From Solirubrobacter soli DSM 22325 (GTDB taxonomy: Bacteria > Actinomycetota > Thermoleophilia > Solirubrobacterales > Solirubrobacteraceae), in the NCBI RefSeq assembly GCF_000423665.1, contig NZ_AUIK01000035.1:1-64000 (forward strand): 64,000 bases of DNA, read 5' to 3'. How positions within the stretch are numbered: position 1 is the first letter of the stretch; each line of letters opens with the position of its first letter. Of the stretch, positions 45,077 to 53,599 are shown piece by piece. A program made the translations under genes and the position numbers. Below the pieces are notes generated by a model. It saw only the letters and a program-made list of their open reading frames with translations, ran no database searches and was not told where the DNA came from.

Positions 45077-46562
45077 GGTGAACGGGCCGCCCGTCGACCA
45101 CGGCGAGCCAGACAGGCGCCGCGGGGTCGACGGGGAGGCCGGTGAGGTCGGCGCGCATCCCCACGCGGACGCGCCCGGCCACGGCCTCCTCACCGATCGC
45201 GAACGCGGCGTTGGTGGTGTAGCCCGCCAGCGCCTCGTCGTCGGTCAACCCGCGCGCCCGCGCGGTGGCCATGCCGAGACGCGGGTCGGCGTCGCCGACC
45301 GGCCAGTCGCTGCCGAGGGCGAGCACGGCGCCCGCGTCGATCAGGTCGCGCATGCGGAAGCCGCGCGCGGCGCGCTCGGGGCCGAGCCGGTCGCTCCAGT
45401 TGCCCTCGGGCCTCGCGGCCAGCGTGTGCACCGGCTGCATCGACGCGGTCACACCGGACGCGCCGATCTTCGCCACCAGGTCGTCCGGCAGCGTCTCCAG
45501 GTGCTCCAGGCGGTGGCGCGTCCCGTTCTGATTGCGCAGGTAGGTGTCGAGCGTGAAGCGCACGGCGGCGTCGCCGATGGTGTGCGTCGCGAGCTGGAAG
45601 CCCGCGGCCGCGAAGCGCGTCATCACGTCCGCCATCCGCTGCGGATCCGGCCAGAAGGGCGTCACGCCCTCGCCCTGTGAGTCCGGCGCCTCCAACCAGG
45701 CCGTGCCGGCGTCGATCACGCCGTCGGCGAAGAACTTCGCGGTGCCGCCGCTCCACAGCGCGCCGCGCTCGTCGCGCAGCGCCAGGCGCGTCTCGAGCTC
45801 GGCGTCGATCATGTCCGGCGTCAGCCACTGCGGGACGCGCAGGCGCATCGTCAGCTCGCCGGTCTCCTCGAGGTCGCGCAGCAGGTCGTGGGTGGCGGGC
45901 TCGCCGTCCATCACGTGCGCGCCCGTCAACCCGAGCGCGTTCAGGCGCCGCAGCTGCTCGACGTGGCGCTCGCGCAGCTCCGGCCAGCGCAGCCGCGGCG
46001 CCGCGCGCAGCACGAGATCCTGCGCCGCGGGCTCGCGCAGCTCGCCGGTCGGCACGCCCTCGACGCAGACGACCTCCGACCCGTCGGCGAACGCGTGCGG
46101 GCCGGTGACGTGGGCGAGCTCCAACGCACGGGGCGACGCCAGCGCGGTGTGCAGGTCCGAGAGCCGCACGAACGCCGCCGCACCGCGGACCGCCTTGCCG
46201 ATCTCGCGCGGCGTCGGCGCCGCGTCGTAGTCCAGGCCCCACGCGAACAGCCAGCCTCGCTGCGGCTTCGCATCGGCCAGCGCGGCCAGCACGTCCGCCT
46301 TGCTCCGCAGCCCGCCGAGGTCGACCCCGCGGGCCAGCTCGGCGCCCCAGAACGGGTGCAGGTGCGAGTCGACGAGGCCGGGGACCAGCTCGTTCCCCCT
46401 CGCGTCGATCACCACCGTGCGCGCGTCGCAGTGCTCGCGGACCGTGGCGTTCTCGCCGACGGCGATGATCGTGCCGCCGCTGACCGCCACCGCCTCGGCG
46501 ACCGGCTGCCCTGGGTGCAGCGTGCGCACACGGGCGTTGAGGATCGCGAGATCAGCGGCCAT
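45030..46562 (-). CDS. Amidohydrolase family 3 protein (YtcJ-like)
   Basis: 510 residues from ATG 46562. Metal-dependent hydrolase of the urease superfamily, subfamily 3: VDSHLHPFWGAEL (H-x-H), the buried TAKFFADGVIDAGTAWL, ATHTIGDAAVRFTLD, HRLEHLETL and ALGSDWPVGDADP with the late Asp. C-terminal GRVRVGMRADLTGLPVDP re-enters the beta sandwich. It likely cleaves an amide or N-acyl bond. It follows the APC permease with an 11-bp overlap, so transport and hydrolysis of one amide substrate is inferred. Confidence 0.9.
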   Translation of the reverse strand: MAADLAILNARVRTLHPGQPVAEAVAVSGGTIIAVGENATVREHCDARTVVIDARGNELVPGLVDSHLHPFWGAELARGVDLGGLRSKADVLAALADAKPQRGWLFAWGLDYDAAPTPREIGKAVRGAAAFVRLSDLHTALASPRALELAHVTGPHAFADGSEVVCVEGVPTGELREPAAQDLVLRAAPRLRWPELRERHVEQLRRLNALGLTGAHVMDGEPATHDLLRDLEETGELTMRLRVPQWLTPDMIDAELETRLALRDERGALWSGGTAKFFADGVIDAGTAWLEAPDSQGEGVTPFWPDPQRMADVMTRFAAAGFQLATHTIGDAAVRFTLDTYLRNQNGTRHRLEHLETLPDDLVAKIGASGVTASMQPVHTLAARPEGNWSDRLGPERAARGFRMRDLIDAGAVLALGSDWPVGDADPRLGMATARARGLTDDEALAGYTTNAAFAIGEEAVAGRVRVGMRADLTGLPVDPAAPVWLAVVDGRPVHLTTPEAARPVAFAHA

Positions 46563-48006
46563 TGGTCGGCCTCGCGGTGAAGAGGTACAGCAGACCGAAG
46601 ACGACGATCGCGCCGACGACCATCGGGGCGGCCCAGACCTGGTACCAGGGCGCACCCACGGGGGCGAGCGACTCGCGCGGCCAGGCGACGTTGACCGTCT
46701 CGAAGCCCAGCCACAGCACAGCGCCCACGTTGAGCACGATACGCGCCTTGGACCGCGACAGGACGCCCTGCGAGCGGGCGTACAGCGCGGCGATCGCGAC
46801 GAGCAGGAACGCGCAGTAGATCGCCGCGGTGCCGAACGTGATCAGGCTGCCGATCGCGGTCGCCTCGAGGCCGAGCAGCAGGCCGAGCCACGCGACGACG
46901 GTCGTGGCCACGATCCCGCCGATCGGCACCTGGCGGGAGTCGACCTTGCGCAGGAACCGGGAGGCGGGCAGCACGCCGTCGCGGGCGACGGAGTAGATCC
47001 CGCGCGAGGTCCCGCCCTGCGCGGCCATCCCGCAGGCGATGAAGGCGAGCAGCACGACGGCGGCGAACGGCTTGCTCGACCAGTCGCCGAAGTTCGAGAC
47101 CACGGCCGTCGACACCGGGTCGATGTCCTTGCCGGCGACGACGTCGGCTGGGTTCGGGTGCGCGAGCGTGGTCGCGAAGGCGTTGAGGATCACGAGCGCG
47201 CCGACGCTCAGCAGCGCCATCCAGACCGCGCGCGGGACGTGCTTGGCCGCGCCCTTGGTCTCCTCGGCGGCGGCGACGGTCGAGTCGAAGCCGATGAAGG
47301 CCCAGCCGGCGACGGCGAGCGCGGCCAGCATCGCGGCGAGCGTCGAGCCGCCGCTCAGCGCCTCGGCGCCGAAGCTGTCGAAGAGCACCGACGGGGACTG
47401 CTCGCGGAAGACCAGGAGCAGCGCGAGGCCGATGCCGACCGAGGCGACGGCCTCGGCCGCCACGCCGAGCCGCAGCGCGGCCTTCAGGGCGTCGACGCCG
47501 ATGGCGTTGACGAGGCTGCAGGTCAACACGAGAACCGCGCCGGTGATCACGATCGCGTGGGCGGTCGGCGTGATCCCGAGCAGCGTCAGCGCCCACGGGG
47601 CGCCGAGGTAGGCGATCGTGGTGTTCGCCACGGCGTACGCGCACAGCGCCACCCACCCGGTCATCCAGCCATAACGCGGGCCGATCAGCCGCCTCGTCCA
47701 CTGGTAGGCGCCGTTGGAGAGCGGCCACTTCGCCGCGAGCTCGGAGTAGACCGCGAGCAGCAGGCACTGGCCGGCGAGCGCGACCGGAAGCACCCACACC
47801 CACGCCCCGCCCGCCACGACCATGCCGACGAGCACGACGGCGTAGAGCCCGACGACCGGGGAGATCGTCGCGAAGCCCATCGCGACCGAGTCGAAGATCC
47901 CCATCCCGCGCTTGAGCTCCTGCTCGTAGCCGAGCTCCTGTACGCGCTGCGCGTCGCCGTCGGCGGCGGGCGGGGTCAGGGGCTCGGTTGCTGTCACGGT
48001 CGCCAT
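46552..48006 (-). CDS. APC-family amino acid/amine permease
   Basis: 484 residues. ATG 48006 is fixed by AAAGGAGAG before it. Twelve predicted helices; family segments include GIFDSVAMGFATISPVVGLYA, SNGAYQWTRRLIGPRYGWMTGW, AVAGWAFIGFDSTVAAAEETKG and ASRFLRKVDSRQVP. Imports an amino acid or amine by proton symport. Operon with the amidohydrolase. Twin palindromes just upstream are candidate operators for the divergent TetR regulator. Confidence 0.92.
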   Translation of the reverse strand: MATVTATEPLTPPAADGDAQRVQELGYEQELKRGMGIFDSVAMGFATISPVVGLYAVVLVGMVVAGGAWVWVLPVALAGQCLLLAVYSELAAKWPLSNGAYQWTRRLIGPRYGWMTGWVALCAYAVANTTIAYLGAPWALTLLGITPTAHAIVITGAVLVLTCSLVNAIGVDALKAALRLGVAAEAVASVGIGLALLLVFREQSPSVLFDSFGAEALSGGSTLAAMLAALAVAGWAFIGFDSTVAAAEETKGAAKHVPRAVWMALLSVGALVILNAFATTLAHPNPADVVAGKDIDPVSTAVVSNFGDWSSKPFAAVVLLAFIACGMAAQGGTSRGIYSVARDGVLPASRFLRKVDSRQVPIGGIVATTVVAWLGLLLGLEATAIGSLITFGTAAIYCAFLLVAIAALYARSQGVLSRSKARIVLNVGAVLWLGFETVNVAWPRESLAPVGAPWYQVWAAPMVVGAIVVFGLLYLFTARPTNGR

Positions 48007-48024
48007 CGTCTCTCCTTTGGGAAA

Positions 48025-48058
48025 ACTAGCGGCGCTAGTCTGAACTAACGGTGCTAGT
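48025..48058. promoter_or_regulatory. Twin TetR operators
   Basis: ACTAGC-GGC-GCTAGT (48025-48039) is a perfect palindrome, and ACTAAC-GGT-GCTAGT (48044-48058) a near copy; centres are 19 bp apart. They fill the gap between the divergent starts at 48006 and 48068, overlapping where both promoters must be. Confidence 0.75.
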
Positions 48059-48067
48059 TTTGTCAAG

Positions 48068-48691
48068 GTGCCGCGCCCGTCAAAGCCGCTGTTGTCCCGT
48101 CGCGGGATCGCCGAAGAGGCGTTGAAGCTCGTCGACGAGGAGGGCATCGAGGCGCTGACCACGCGCAAGCTGGCCAAGCGGCTCGGCGTCGAAGGCCCGT
48201 CGCTCTACAACCACGTCCGCGGCCGCGACGACCTGCTGGACGAGATGACCGCGGTGATCGACGAGCACGTCGACACGTCCGTGCTCGACCACCCGGACTG
48301 GCGCGTCGGGCTCTCGGAGTTCGCCCGCTCCTACCGGCGCGCGTTCGCCGCGCACCCGCACATCGTCGCCACCGTCAGCGCGCGCCCGGTCAACACCCAC
48401 ACCGCCCTCCAGGCCTACGACGAGGCCTTCGCCGCCTTCGAGCGGTTCGGCTGGGACCCGCACACGGCGGCCGTGGTCATGGCGGCGGTCGACTTCCTCG
48501 TGCTCGGCTCGGCGATCGAGACCTTCAAGGCCGGGTTCCACCGCGGGGCCGACGAGTACGACCCGGACTACCCGCACCTCGCCACGGCGTTGCGTGCCGC
48601 GGGCGACGACGACATCGACGACCTCGGGTTCGAGCTCGGGCTCTCCGCGGTCGTCGCGTGGCTCAGCGCACGCGAACGCGAACGCGCTTAG
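48068..48691 (+). CDS. TetR-family regulator with tetracycline-repressor-like C-terminus
   Basis: 207 residues, GTG 48068. HTH: IAEEALKLVDEEGIEALTTRK, LAKRLGVEGPSLYNHVRGRDD, the classic TetR/TetR_C class. C-terminal ligand domain has VVMAAVDFLVLGSAIETFKAG. Expected to repress the divergent permease/amidohydrolase unit and itself through the twin operators, with the transported amide or its product as inducer. Its end overlaps the convergent secreted-protein gene by 29 bp. Confidence 0.92.
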   Translation: MPRPSKPLLSRRGIAEEALKLVDEEGIEALTTRKLAKRLGVEGPSLYNHVRGRDDLLDEMTAVIDEHVDTSVLDHPDWRVGLSEFARSYRRAFAAHPHIVATVSARPVNTHTALQAYDEAFAAFERFGWDPHTAAVVMAAVDFLVLGSAIETFKAGFHRGADEYDPDYPHLATALRAAGDDDIDDLGFELGLSAVVAWLSARERERA

Positions 48692-50234
48692 ACGTGCCGA
48701 GCGCGAACGGGTACGACGCGTCCGCGCGGACCCGCGCGCGCACCGGGAACGTCGTCCCGGCGGCGCGGAACGAGAAGCGATAGCGGTAGCTGAACGCGCC
48801 CTTCGCGTTCGTCCGCACGGTCCGGAACGTCCGCCACGTGCCGCGCTCGAAGGCCTGCAACTCGACGACCTTGCCGTTGAGCGGGACGTAGCCGTGCAGC
48901 AGCCGGCCGCTGAACCGCACGCGTGAGCCCGAGCGGATCGTGCGCCGGTCGGCGCCGAAGCGCAGCGTGGCGCGCACAGCGACGTTGAGCGGCTTCGAGC
49001 ACGCGTAGCTGAGCTGGCCGGGCACGCGCGCGGCGAAACGCAAGGTGCGCGACGGGCCGGCGGGCACGCGGTAGCTGAACCGGCCCGCGGCGTCCGTCGC
49101 CAGCGGCTTGGCGAGGAAGCGCGGCGCGGCCCCGGCGCGGCGCACCAGGCTGTAGACGGACACTTGGGTTCCGGCGGGCACGCCGCCGAGCGACCCGCGG
49201 ACGGTCAGCTTCCCGCCGTAGCCGATCGTGCCGCGCTTGCGGTCGAACGCGACCGCGAACGCCGGCGACTCCACGGCGGCGCAGCTCGACGGCGTGTTGA
49301 CCGTCGTGATGATGAACGGCGCCGAGGCCGTGACGTTCACCCCGGTCGCGTCGTTGATCAGCACCCGCACCGTGTGCGCCCCGTCCGCGAGCGTCGCGGT
49401 GTCGATGTCCAGCGTGCCGCTCGCCTGGAGCTTGCACGGGACGATCGCGGTGTACGGCGGCGCGCATCCCAGCTCCTTCGTCACCGCGGGCTGTCCATCC
49501 ACCTCGAGCACGGCCTTCTGCACGCCCGAGCCCGTGTCCGCGGCCGAGAACGCGATGCTCTGCGCACCGGTCAGCGGGACCGGCGTCGTCAGCGACCCGG
49601 AGGGCGGCGTGACGAACTGCGGCAGGCTCGTGTCGTTGAGGCTGATCGCGGCGCGAAAGATGCGGAACGCGGCGGTCTCGGGCGTCTGGACGGCCGGGCA
49701 GGGATCGTTGCCGCCGGTGCAGGAGACCTCGAGCGACAAGGTCTTGAAGCCCTTCAGGTCGGGCCTGGCGATCAGGGTCCCGTCGCCGAGCGGCGACCCC
49801 GTGCCGAGCTCCGAGCAGGGGACGTCGAGGTCGGCGTTGCAGAACTCGACCTGCAGGCCGCCGGCCGGGGACGACGGATCGTCGAAGTACATGACGTACG
49901 CCGTGATCGACTGTCCCGTTCGCGGGCCGACCCGCGCCCCGCGCCACATCCGCATGCTCGCGATCGTGGTGTCGCTCGGCGCCTCGAAGACCCAGCGCGC
50001 CGTCGCGTCCTGCGGCTGGGCGACGCGCCCGTCGAGGTATCCGTGGAGCCCGTTCCCGCTCGCGCACTCGTTGACGGCCTGGGTCTGACCGCCGCCCCGG
50101 GCGGGGGCCCAGCCGTCGGCGGGCGCGGGCGCCCCGTCGGGCCCGGCGCACGACCACACCTCGTAGGTCGCGGCGTGCGCGACGGCCGGCGTGAGCGCGA
50201 GCAGCGCGGCGATCAGGACCGCAAGCCGGGTCAT
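48663..50234 (-). CDS. Large secreted protein, tandem paralogue B
   Basis: 523 residues. ATG 50234 overlaps the previous stop (ATGA) and begins a Sec signal (MTRLAVLIAALLALTPAVAHA). Mature N-terminus TYEVWSCAGPDGAPAPADGW, a jelly-roll-like region, an Ig-like domain (IAFSAADTGSGVQKAVLEVDG), then two bacterial Ig/carboxypeptidase-regulatory-like domains. The last 40 residues (TNAKGAFSYRYRFSFRAAGT, then SYPFALGTSKRVRVRVR) are almost identical to the upstream gene. Extracellular; function unknown. Confidence 0.82.
   Translation of the reverse strand: MTRLAVLIAALLALTPAVAHAATYEVWSCAGPDGAPAPADGWAPARGGGQTQAVNECASGNGLHGYLDGRVAQPQDATARWVFEAPSDTTIASMRMWRGARVGPRTGQSITAYVMYFDDPSSPAGGLQVEFCNADLDVPCSELGTGSPLGDGTLIARPDLKGFKTLSLEVSCTGGNDPCPAVQTPETAAFRIFRAAISLNDTSLPQFVTPPSGSLTTPVPLTGAQSIAFSAADTGSGVQKAVLEVDGQPAVTKELGCAPPYTAIVPCKLQASGTLDIDTATLADGAHTVRVLINDATGVNVTASAPFIITTVNTPSSCAAVESPAFAVAFDRKRGTIGYGGKLTVRGSLGGVPAGTQVSVYSLVRRAGAAPRFLAKPLATDAAGRFSYRVPAGPSRTLRFAARVPGQLSYACSKPLNVAVRATLRFGADRRTIRSGSRVRFSGRLLHGYVPLNGKVVELQAFERGTWRTFRTVRTNAKGAFSYRYRFSFRAAGTTFPVRARVRADASYPFALGTSKRVRVRVR
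48690..48840. repeat. Direct repeat with 50255-50405: conserved 3' ends of tandem paralogues
   Basis: The coding DNA for the last 50 residues of the two tandem secreted proteins is far more alike than the rest of the genes; one uninterrupted stretch (GAACGCGCCCTTCGCGTTCG onward) is the same in both. This suggests recent gene conversion or strong constraint on the C-terminus. Confidence 0.6.
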
Positions 50235-51793
50235 CGCACGCGCACCCTGACACGCTTCGACGTGCCGAGGGCGAACGGGTAGGAGTCGTCGTGGCGGACG
50301 CGCACGCGGACGGGGAACGTCGTCCCCGCGGCGCGGAACGAGAACCGGTAGCGGTAGGAGAACGCGCCCTTCGCGTTCGTCCGCAGCGTCGTGATGCTGC
50401 GCCACCGCCCGCGCTCGTACGCCTGCAGCTCGACCAGCTTGCCGCCCTTGGGCACGTACCCGCCGCGCAGTTGGCCGCGGAAGCGCACGCGCTGACCGGA
50501 ACGGATCGTGCGCGGCGAGGCCTTCAGCGTGCTGCGCGCCTTGACGGCGACGTTGAGCACCTTCGAGCAGCCGAAGGTCGCGCCCGCCTGGACGCCGAAC
50601 CGCAGGCTGCGCGACGGGCCGGGCGGGACCTTGTAGGTGAACTTGCCCGCGGCGTCGGCGGTGATCGGCGTGCGCCCGAGCTTCTCGGCCGCCCCGTCGC
50701 GGGCGACGCGGCTGAAGACCCGGACCTGCGCGCCGGGTGACGCCTGGCCGACGACGTTGAGCTTGCCGCCGTAGGCGATGGTCGGGTGCTTGCGGTCCAA
50801 CGCCACCGCCGGGCCGCTCGCGTCAGGTCCGCAGGTCGTCGGCGCGTTGACCGTGGTGATCGTGAACGGCCCGAACGCGGCGACATTGCTCTCGGTCGCG
50901 TCGAGGGCGAGCACGCGCACGCTGTGGGTGCCGTCGGCCACGGTCGCGGTGTCGAACGCCAGCGAGCCGCTGGACGCCGCCTTGCACGGGACGACCGTCG
51001 TGAACGGCGGCGTACAGATCTCCTGCTGGGCCAGCGTGTGCCCGTCGACCTCGAGCTCGAAGCGCCGGATGCCGCTGCCGACGTCGCTCGCCGAGAACGA
51101 GACCCCCTGCGACCCGGACAACACGCCCCCTGCGTTGAGCGACCCGGACGGCGGCGAGGTGAAGATCGGGTCCGCATCGTCCTGCAGCGTCACCACGCTG
51201 CGGTACATGCGGAAGGACACGGCATCGGGATCGGTCCCCGTCTCGGCGGCGCAGACGGTCCCGGCGGACCCGCCGCAGCCCGCGTTGAGGTACAGGTCGC
51301 GGACGTCGGCCAGGTTGGACTCGCCGACCAGATTCGCCGCCCCGAACCGATTGGCGGGGTCGCCGAGTCCCCGGCACTGCCAGCCGGGACAGTTCTCGGA
51401 ACCCACGACGTACGCGCCGACATAGGCGTTGGTCTGACGCGCCATGTAGTACACCGGCGACGCGTTGCCGGTGTTCGGCTCCACCCGCGCCGCCCGCCAC
51501 AGCCGGTAGGCGACGATCTTCAGCGACGCGGGCACCTGGAAGTGCCAGACGACGTTCTCCGCGTTCGCGGTGTGCGCGACCGCCCCGTTGAGGCCGGCGT
51601 ACAACCCGTTGCCGCCCGGGCAGTCGTTCGAAGGACTGGAGAACTCGCCGTGCCCCTCGGACCGCCAGCCGTCGATCCCCGCCGGCTTGCCGTCGGGGTC
51701 CGCGCAGGACCAGACGTCGTACGTGCCGGCGTGCGCGGGCGTGCACAAGAGCAGCAACAGCCCGACGACCAGCATCCCTGCACGGCGCACCAC
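50231..51793 (-). CDS. Large secreted protein, tandem paralogue A
   Basis: 520 residues, GTG 51793. Signal MVRRAGMLVVGLLLLLCTPAHA, then TYDVWSCADPDGKPAGIDGW, matching paralogue B in domain order: N-terminal beta domain, Ig-like FSASDVGSGIRRFELEVDG, two further beta domains (GKLNVVGQASPGAQVRVFS, RVRFRGQLRGGYVPKGGK) and the shared arginine-rich end. TATCTT ends seven bases before the GTG with no RBS. Surface or matrix role inferred. Confidence 0.82.
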   Translation of the reverse strand: MVRRAGMLVVGLLLLLCTPAHAGTYDVWSCADPDGKPAGIDGWRSEGHGEFSSPSNDCPGGNGLYAGLNGAVAHTANAENVVWHFQVPASLKIVAYRLWRAARVEPNTGNASPVYYMARQTNAYVGAYVVGSENCPGWQCRGLGDPANRFGAANLVGESNLADVRDLYLNAGCGGSAGTVCAAETGTDPDAVSFRMYRSVVTLQDDADPIFTSPPSGSLNAGGVLSGSQGVSFSASDVGSGIRRFELEVDGHTLAQQEICTPPFTTVVPCKAASSGSLAFDTATVADGTHSVRVLALDATESNVAAFGPFTITTVNAPTTCGPDASGPAVALDRKHPTIAYGGKLNVVGQASPGAQVRVFSRVARDGAAEKLGRTPITADAAGKFTYKVPPGPSRSLRFGVQAGATFGCSKVLNVAVKARSTLKASPRTIRSGQRVRFRGQLRGGYVPKGGKLVELQAYERGRWRSITTLRTNAKGAFSYRYRFSFRAAGTTFPVRVRVRHDDSYPFALGTSKRVRVRVR

Positions 51794-51810
51794 GTTCGGG
51801 AAGATAGCGC

Positions 51811-51830
51811 GGGTGGAGTCGAGTCCACCC
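51811..51830. promoter_or_regulatory. Palindrome between divergent secreted-protein genes
   Basis: GGGTGGA-GTCGAG-TCCACCC, 18 bp upstream of the start at 51793 and 47 bp before the one at 51877. Position overlaps the expected -35 region of the minus-strand promoter (its TATCTT is at 51801-51806). Confidence 0.45.
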
Positions 51831-51876
51831 CATTGGTGGGAGGAACGCTCATCGGCCGCCCGTAGCGTCGGAGCTC

Positions 51877-52503
51877 ATGATTCGCTCCCTCTTCGCCTTC
51901 GGCTCGCTGATCGCCGTCCTCGTCGTCGCCGCGCCCGCGCAGGCCGCCGCGCCGTCCTGTCAGCGCGCCGGCGCCAAGCTGTTGGCCGCGTCCGGGAACG
52001 CCCGCGTGGTGTCGGTCAAGGAGAAGGCCCAGAACTCCGAGACGCGGCGCGACCGTATCTACGGCTGCTGGACCACCACCGGGCGGCGCTTCACGCTGTT
52101 CCTGGCGCGCGACTTCGGCCTCGATCTGATCGAGCGCGACCACATCGAGATCGTCGACGGGCGCTACATCGGCGTGATCCGGTCGTTCGAGGGCGGCGTC
52201 AGCGAGTCGCAGACCGCTGCGACGTGGGATGCGTCCAAGCACGTCGCGCTGCGCAACTCCAAGCCGTGCGACGAGGTCTCCACCGGTGACTTCAGCGGCG
52301 TCGACGACGCCGTGTTCTATCGCGGCGGCGGCATGGCGTACTCGTGCAACGGCAGCCTGCGCCTGACCGACGGCAAGGGCGATCGCGAGGTCGAGCCGCC
52401 GGGCGCCAAGGTCGCCCACCTCGCCGTCTCGGCCAACTCGCACGACTTCATCCCGCAGCTCTTCTACGTCGCCGATACGACGCCGAAGACGATCGCGCTC
52501 TGA
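51877..52503 (+). CDS. Small secreted protein of unknown function
   Basis: 208 residues. Signal MIRSLFAFGSLIAVLVVAAPAQA. The mature part has four cysteines (SCQRAG, YGCWTT, KPCDE, YSCNGSL), likely two disulfides, and alternating strands such as RFTLFLARDFGLDLIERDHI. No known domain. TAGCGT lies eight bases before the ATG. Followed at 13 bp by another secreted-protein gene. Confidence 0.75.
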   Translation: MIRSLFAFGSLIAVLVVAAPAQAAAPSCQRAGAKLLAASGNARVVSVKEKAQNSETRRDRIYGCWTTTGRRFTLFLARDFGLDLIERDHIEIVDGRYIGVIRSFEGGVSESQTAATWDASKHVALRNSKPCDEVSTGDFSGVDDAVFYRGGGMAYSCNGSLRLTDGKGDREVEPPGAKVAHLAVSANSHDFIPQLFYVADTTPKTIAL

Positions 52504-52516
52504 GACACTGCGCCGC

Positions 52517-53587
52517 ATGTTGCGCTGGGGCCTGTCGATCCTGCTCATGACGATCGCGCTGGCCGCGCCGGCGCAGGCGCTGCCGCCGGACCCGCCGCCC
52601 GCGCCGCTCACGCCGGCGGACGGGGCGTCGGTGCCGGTCGACCCGAACGGCATCGGAGTGACCTTCGGCTGCCCGGTCTACACGAGCTATCAGGCGGGCG
52701 AGTTCCCGCTCTACGGCGGGCCGAAGGACTACGGGCTGTCGATGGCGACCACGCCGGCGATCGGCGCGGACGGGCGGCTGGCGAATCCGGTCGCGCTCGT
52801 CAGTGGCGGGTCGGCCACGCCGCCCGGCGGCGACCAGTGCAGCTGGGTGCTCGCCGCGGGCGGGTCACAGCGCCCGCAGGAGACGCCGGGGACCTACTAC
52901 TGGCAGGTGTGGCGCATCTGCACCGGCTGCGCGAGCGGCTACGAGGTGGGGCCGGTGCGGACGCTCACGCTGACCGCCGACGCGCAGCTGACGGTGAAGC
53001 CGCCGAGAACGGTCTACGCCGGCTACCCGTTCATCCTCGCCGTCAGCACGACGGGCGTGCCGAACTTCACCGCGCTGACGGTGGTGCGCGGGAGCGCGAC
53101 CGTCGGCTCGGGCACGGTCACGAGCGACAGCGCCTCGCCGACGGTCACCCTGTCGGGCTCGGGGAAGATCCACGCCGCGGTCACGATCGGCTCGCAGACG
53201 GTCGCCAGCCCCGAGGTCGACGTCAAGGTGACCAAGCCCCGCACCTGGAAGACGAAGGCGTCCGACGACGGCAGCTACAAGGGCACGCGCTCGGCGAAGC
53301 TCAAGGTGGCCAAGAAGGGCAAGGAGATCCGCAACCTGAGCGTGAGCGTCGCGATGCTGTGCCCGACGCCGGGCATGGTGGGCCAGTTCACCACGCAGAT
53401 CGGGACGGCTGCGGTGGCCAAGGCCAAGGTCGCGCCTGACGGCTCGTTCGTGGGCGTCGCCACGGCCACGGACACGTCGGTGCGGGTCAGTGGGCGACTG
53501 CGGGCGAGGAAGCTGAGCGGCGGCGTGGCCGAGTTGTCGGTCGGCACCTGCTCGGGCACGGCGAAGTTCACCGCCAAGAGGGGGTAG
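52517..53587 (+). CDS. Secreted beta-rich protein of unknown function
   Basis: 356 residues. Signal MLRWGLSILLMTIALAAPAQA, then a proline-rich start. The first 150 residues are fibronectin/Ig-like (PLTPADGASVPVDPNGIGVTF, GTYYWQVWRICTGCASGYEV); the middle TLTADAQLTVKPPRTVYAGYP is another Ig-like domain; the last 110 (DDGSYKGTRSAKLKVAKKGK, RVSGRLRARKLSGGVAELSV) resemble a C-terminal beta barrel often found in actinobacterial secreted proteins. No catalytic motif. Confidence 0.78.
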   Translation: MLRWGLSILLMTIALAAPAQALPPDPPPAPLTPADGASVPVDPNGIGVTFGCPVYTSYQAGEFPLYGGPKDYGLSMATTPAIGADGRLANPVALVSGGSATPPGGDQCSWVLAAGGSQRPQETPGTYYWQVWRICTGCASGYEVGPVRTLTLTADAQLTVKPPRTVYAGYPFILAVSTTGVPNFTALTVVRGSATVGSGTVTSDSASPTVTLSGSGKIHAAVTIGSQTVASPEVDVKVTKPRTWKTKASDDGSYKGTRSAKLKVAKKGKEIRNLSVSVAMLCPTPGMVGQFTTQIGTAAVAKAKVAPDGSFVGVATATDTSVRVSGRLRARKLSGGVAELSVGTCSGTAKFTAKRG

Positions 53588-53599
53588 GTTGCGGGCGCG

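Noticed and set aside
41375..45193. A 1272-codon open frame antisense to the kinase gene
   Set aside because: Same cause: biased composition, Arg/Val/Glu/Gly-rich product, no domain, and it covers several real genes.
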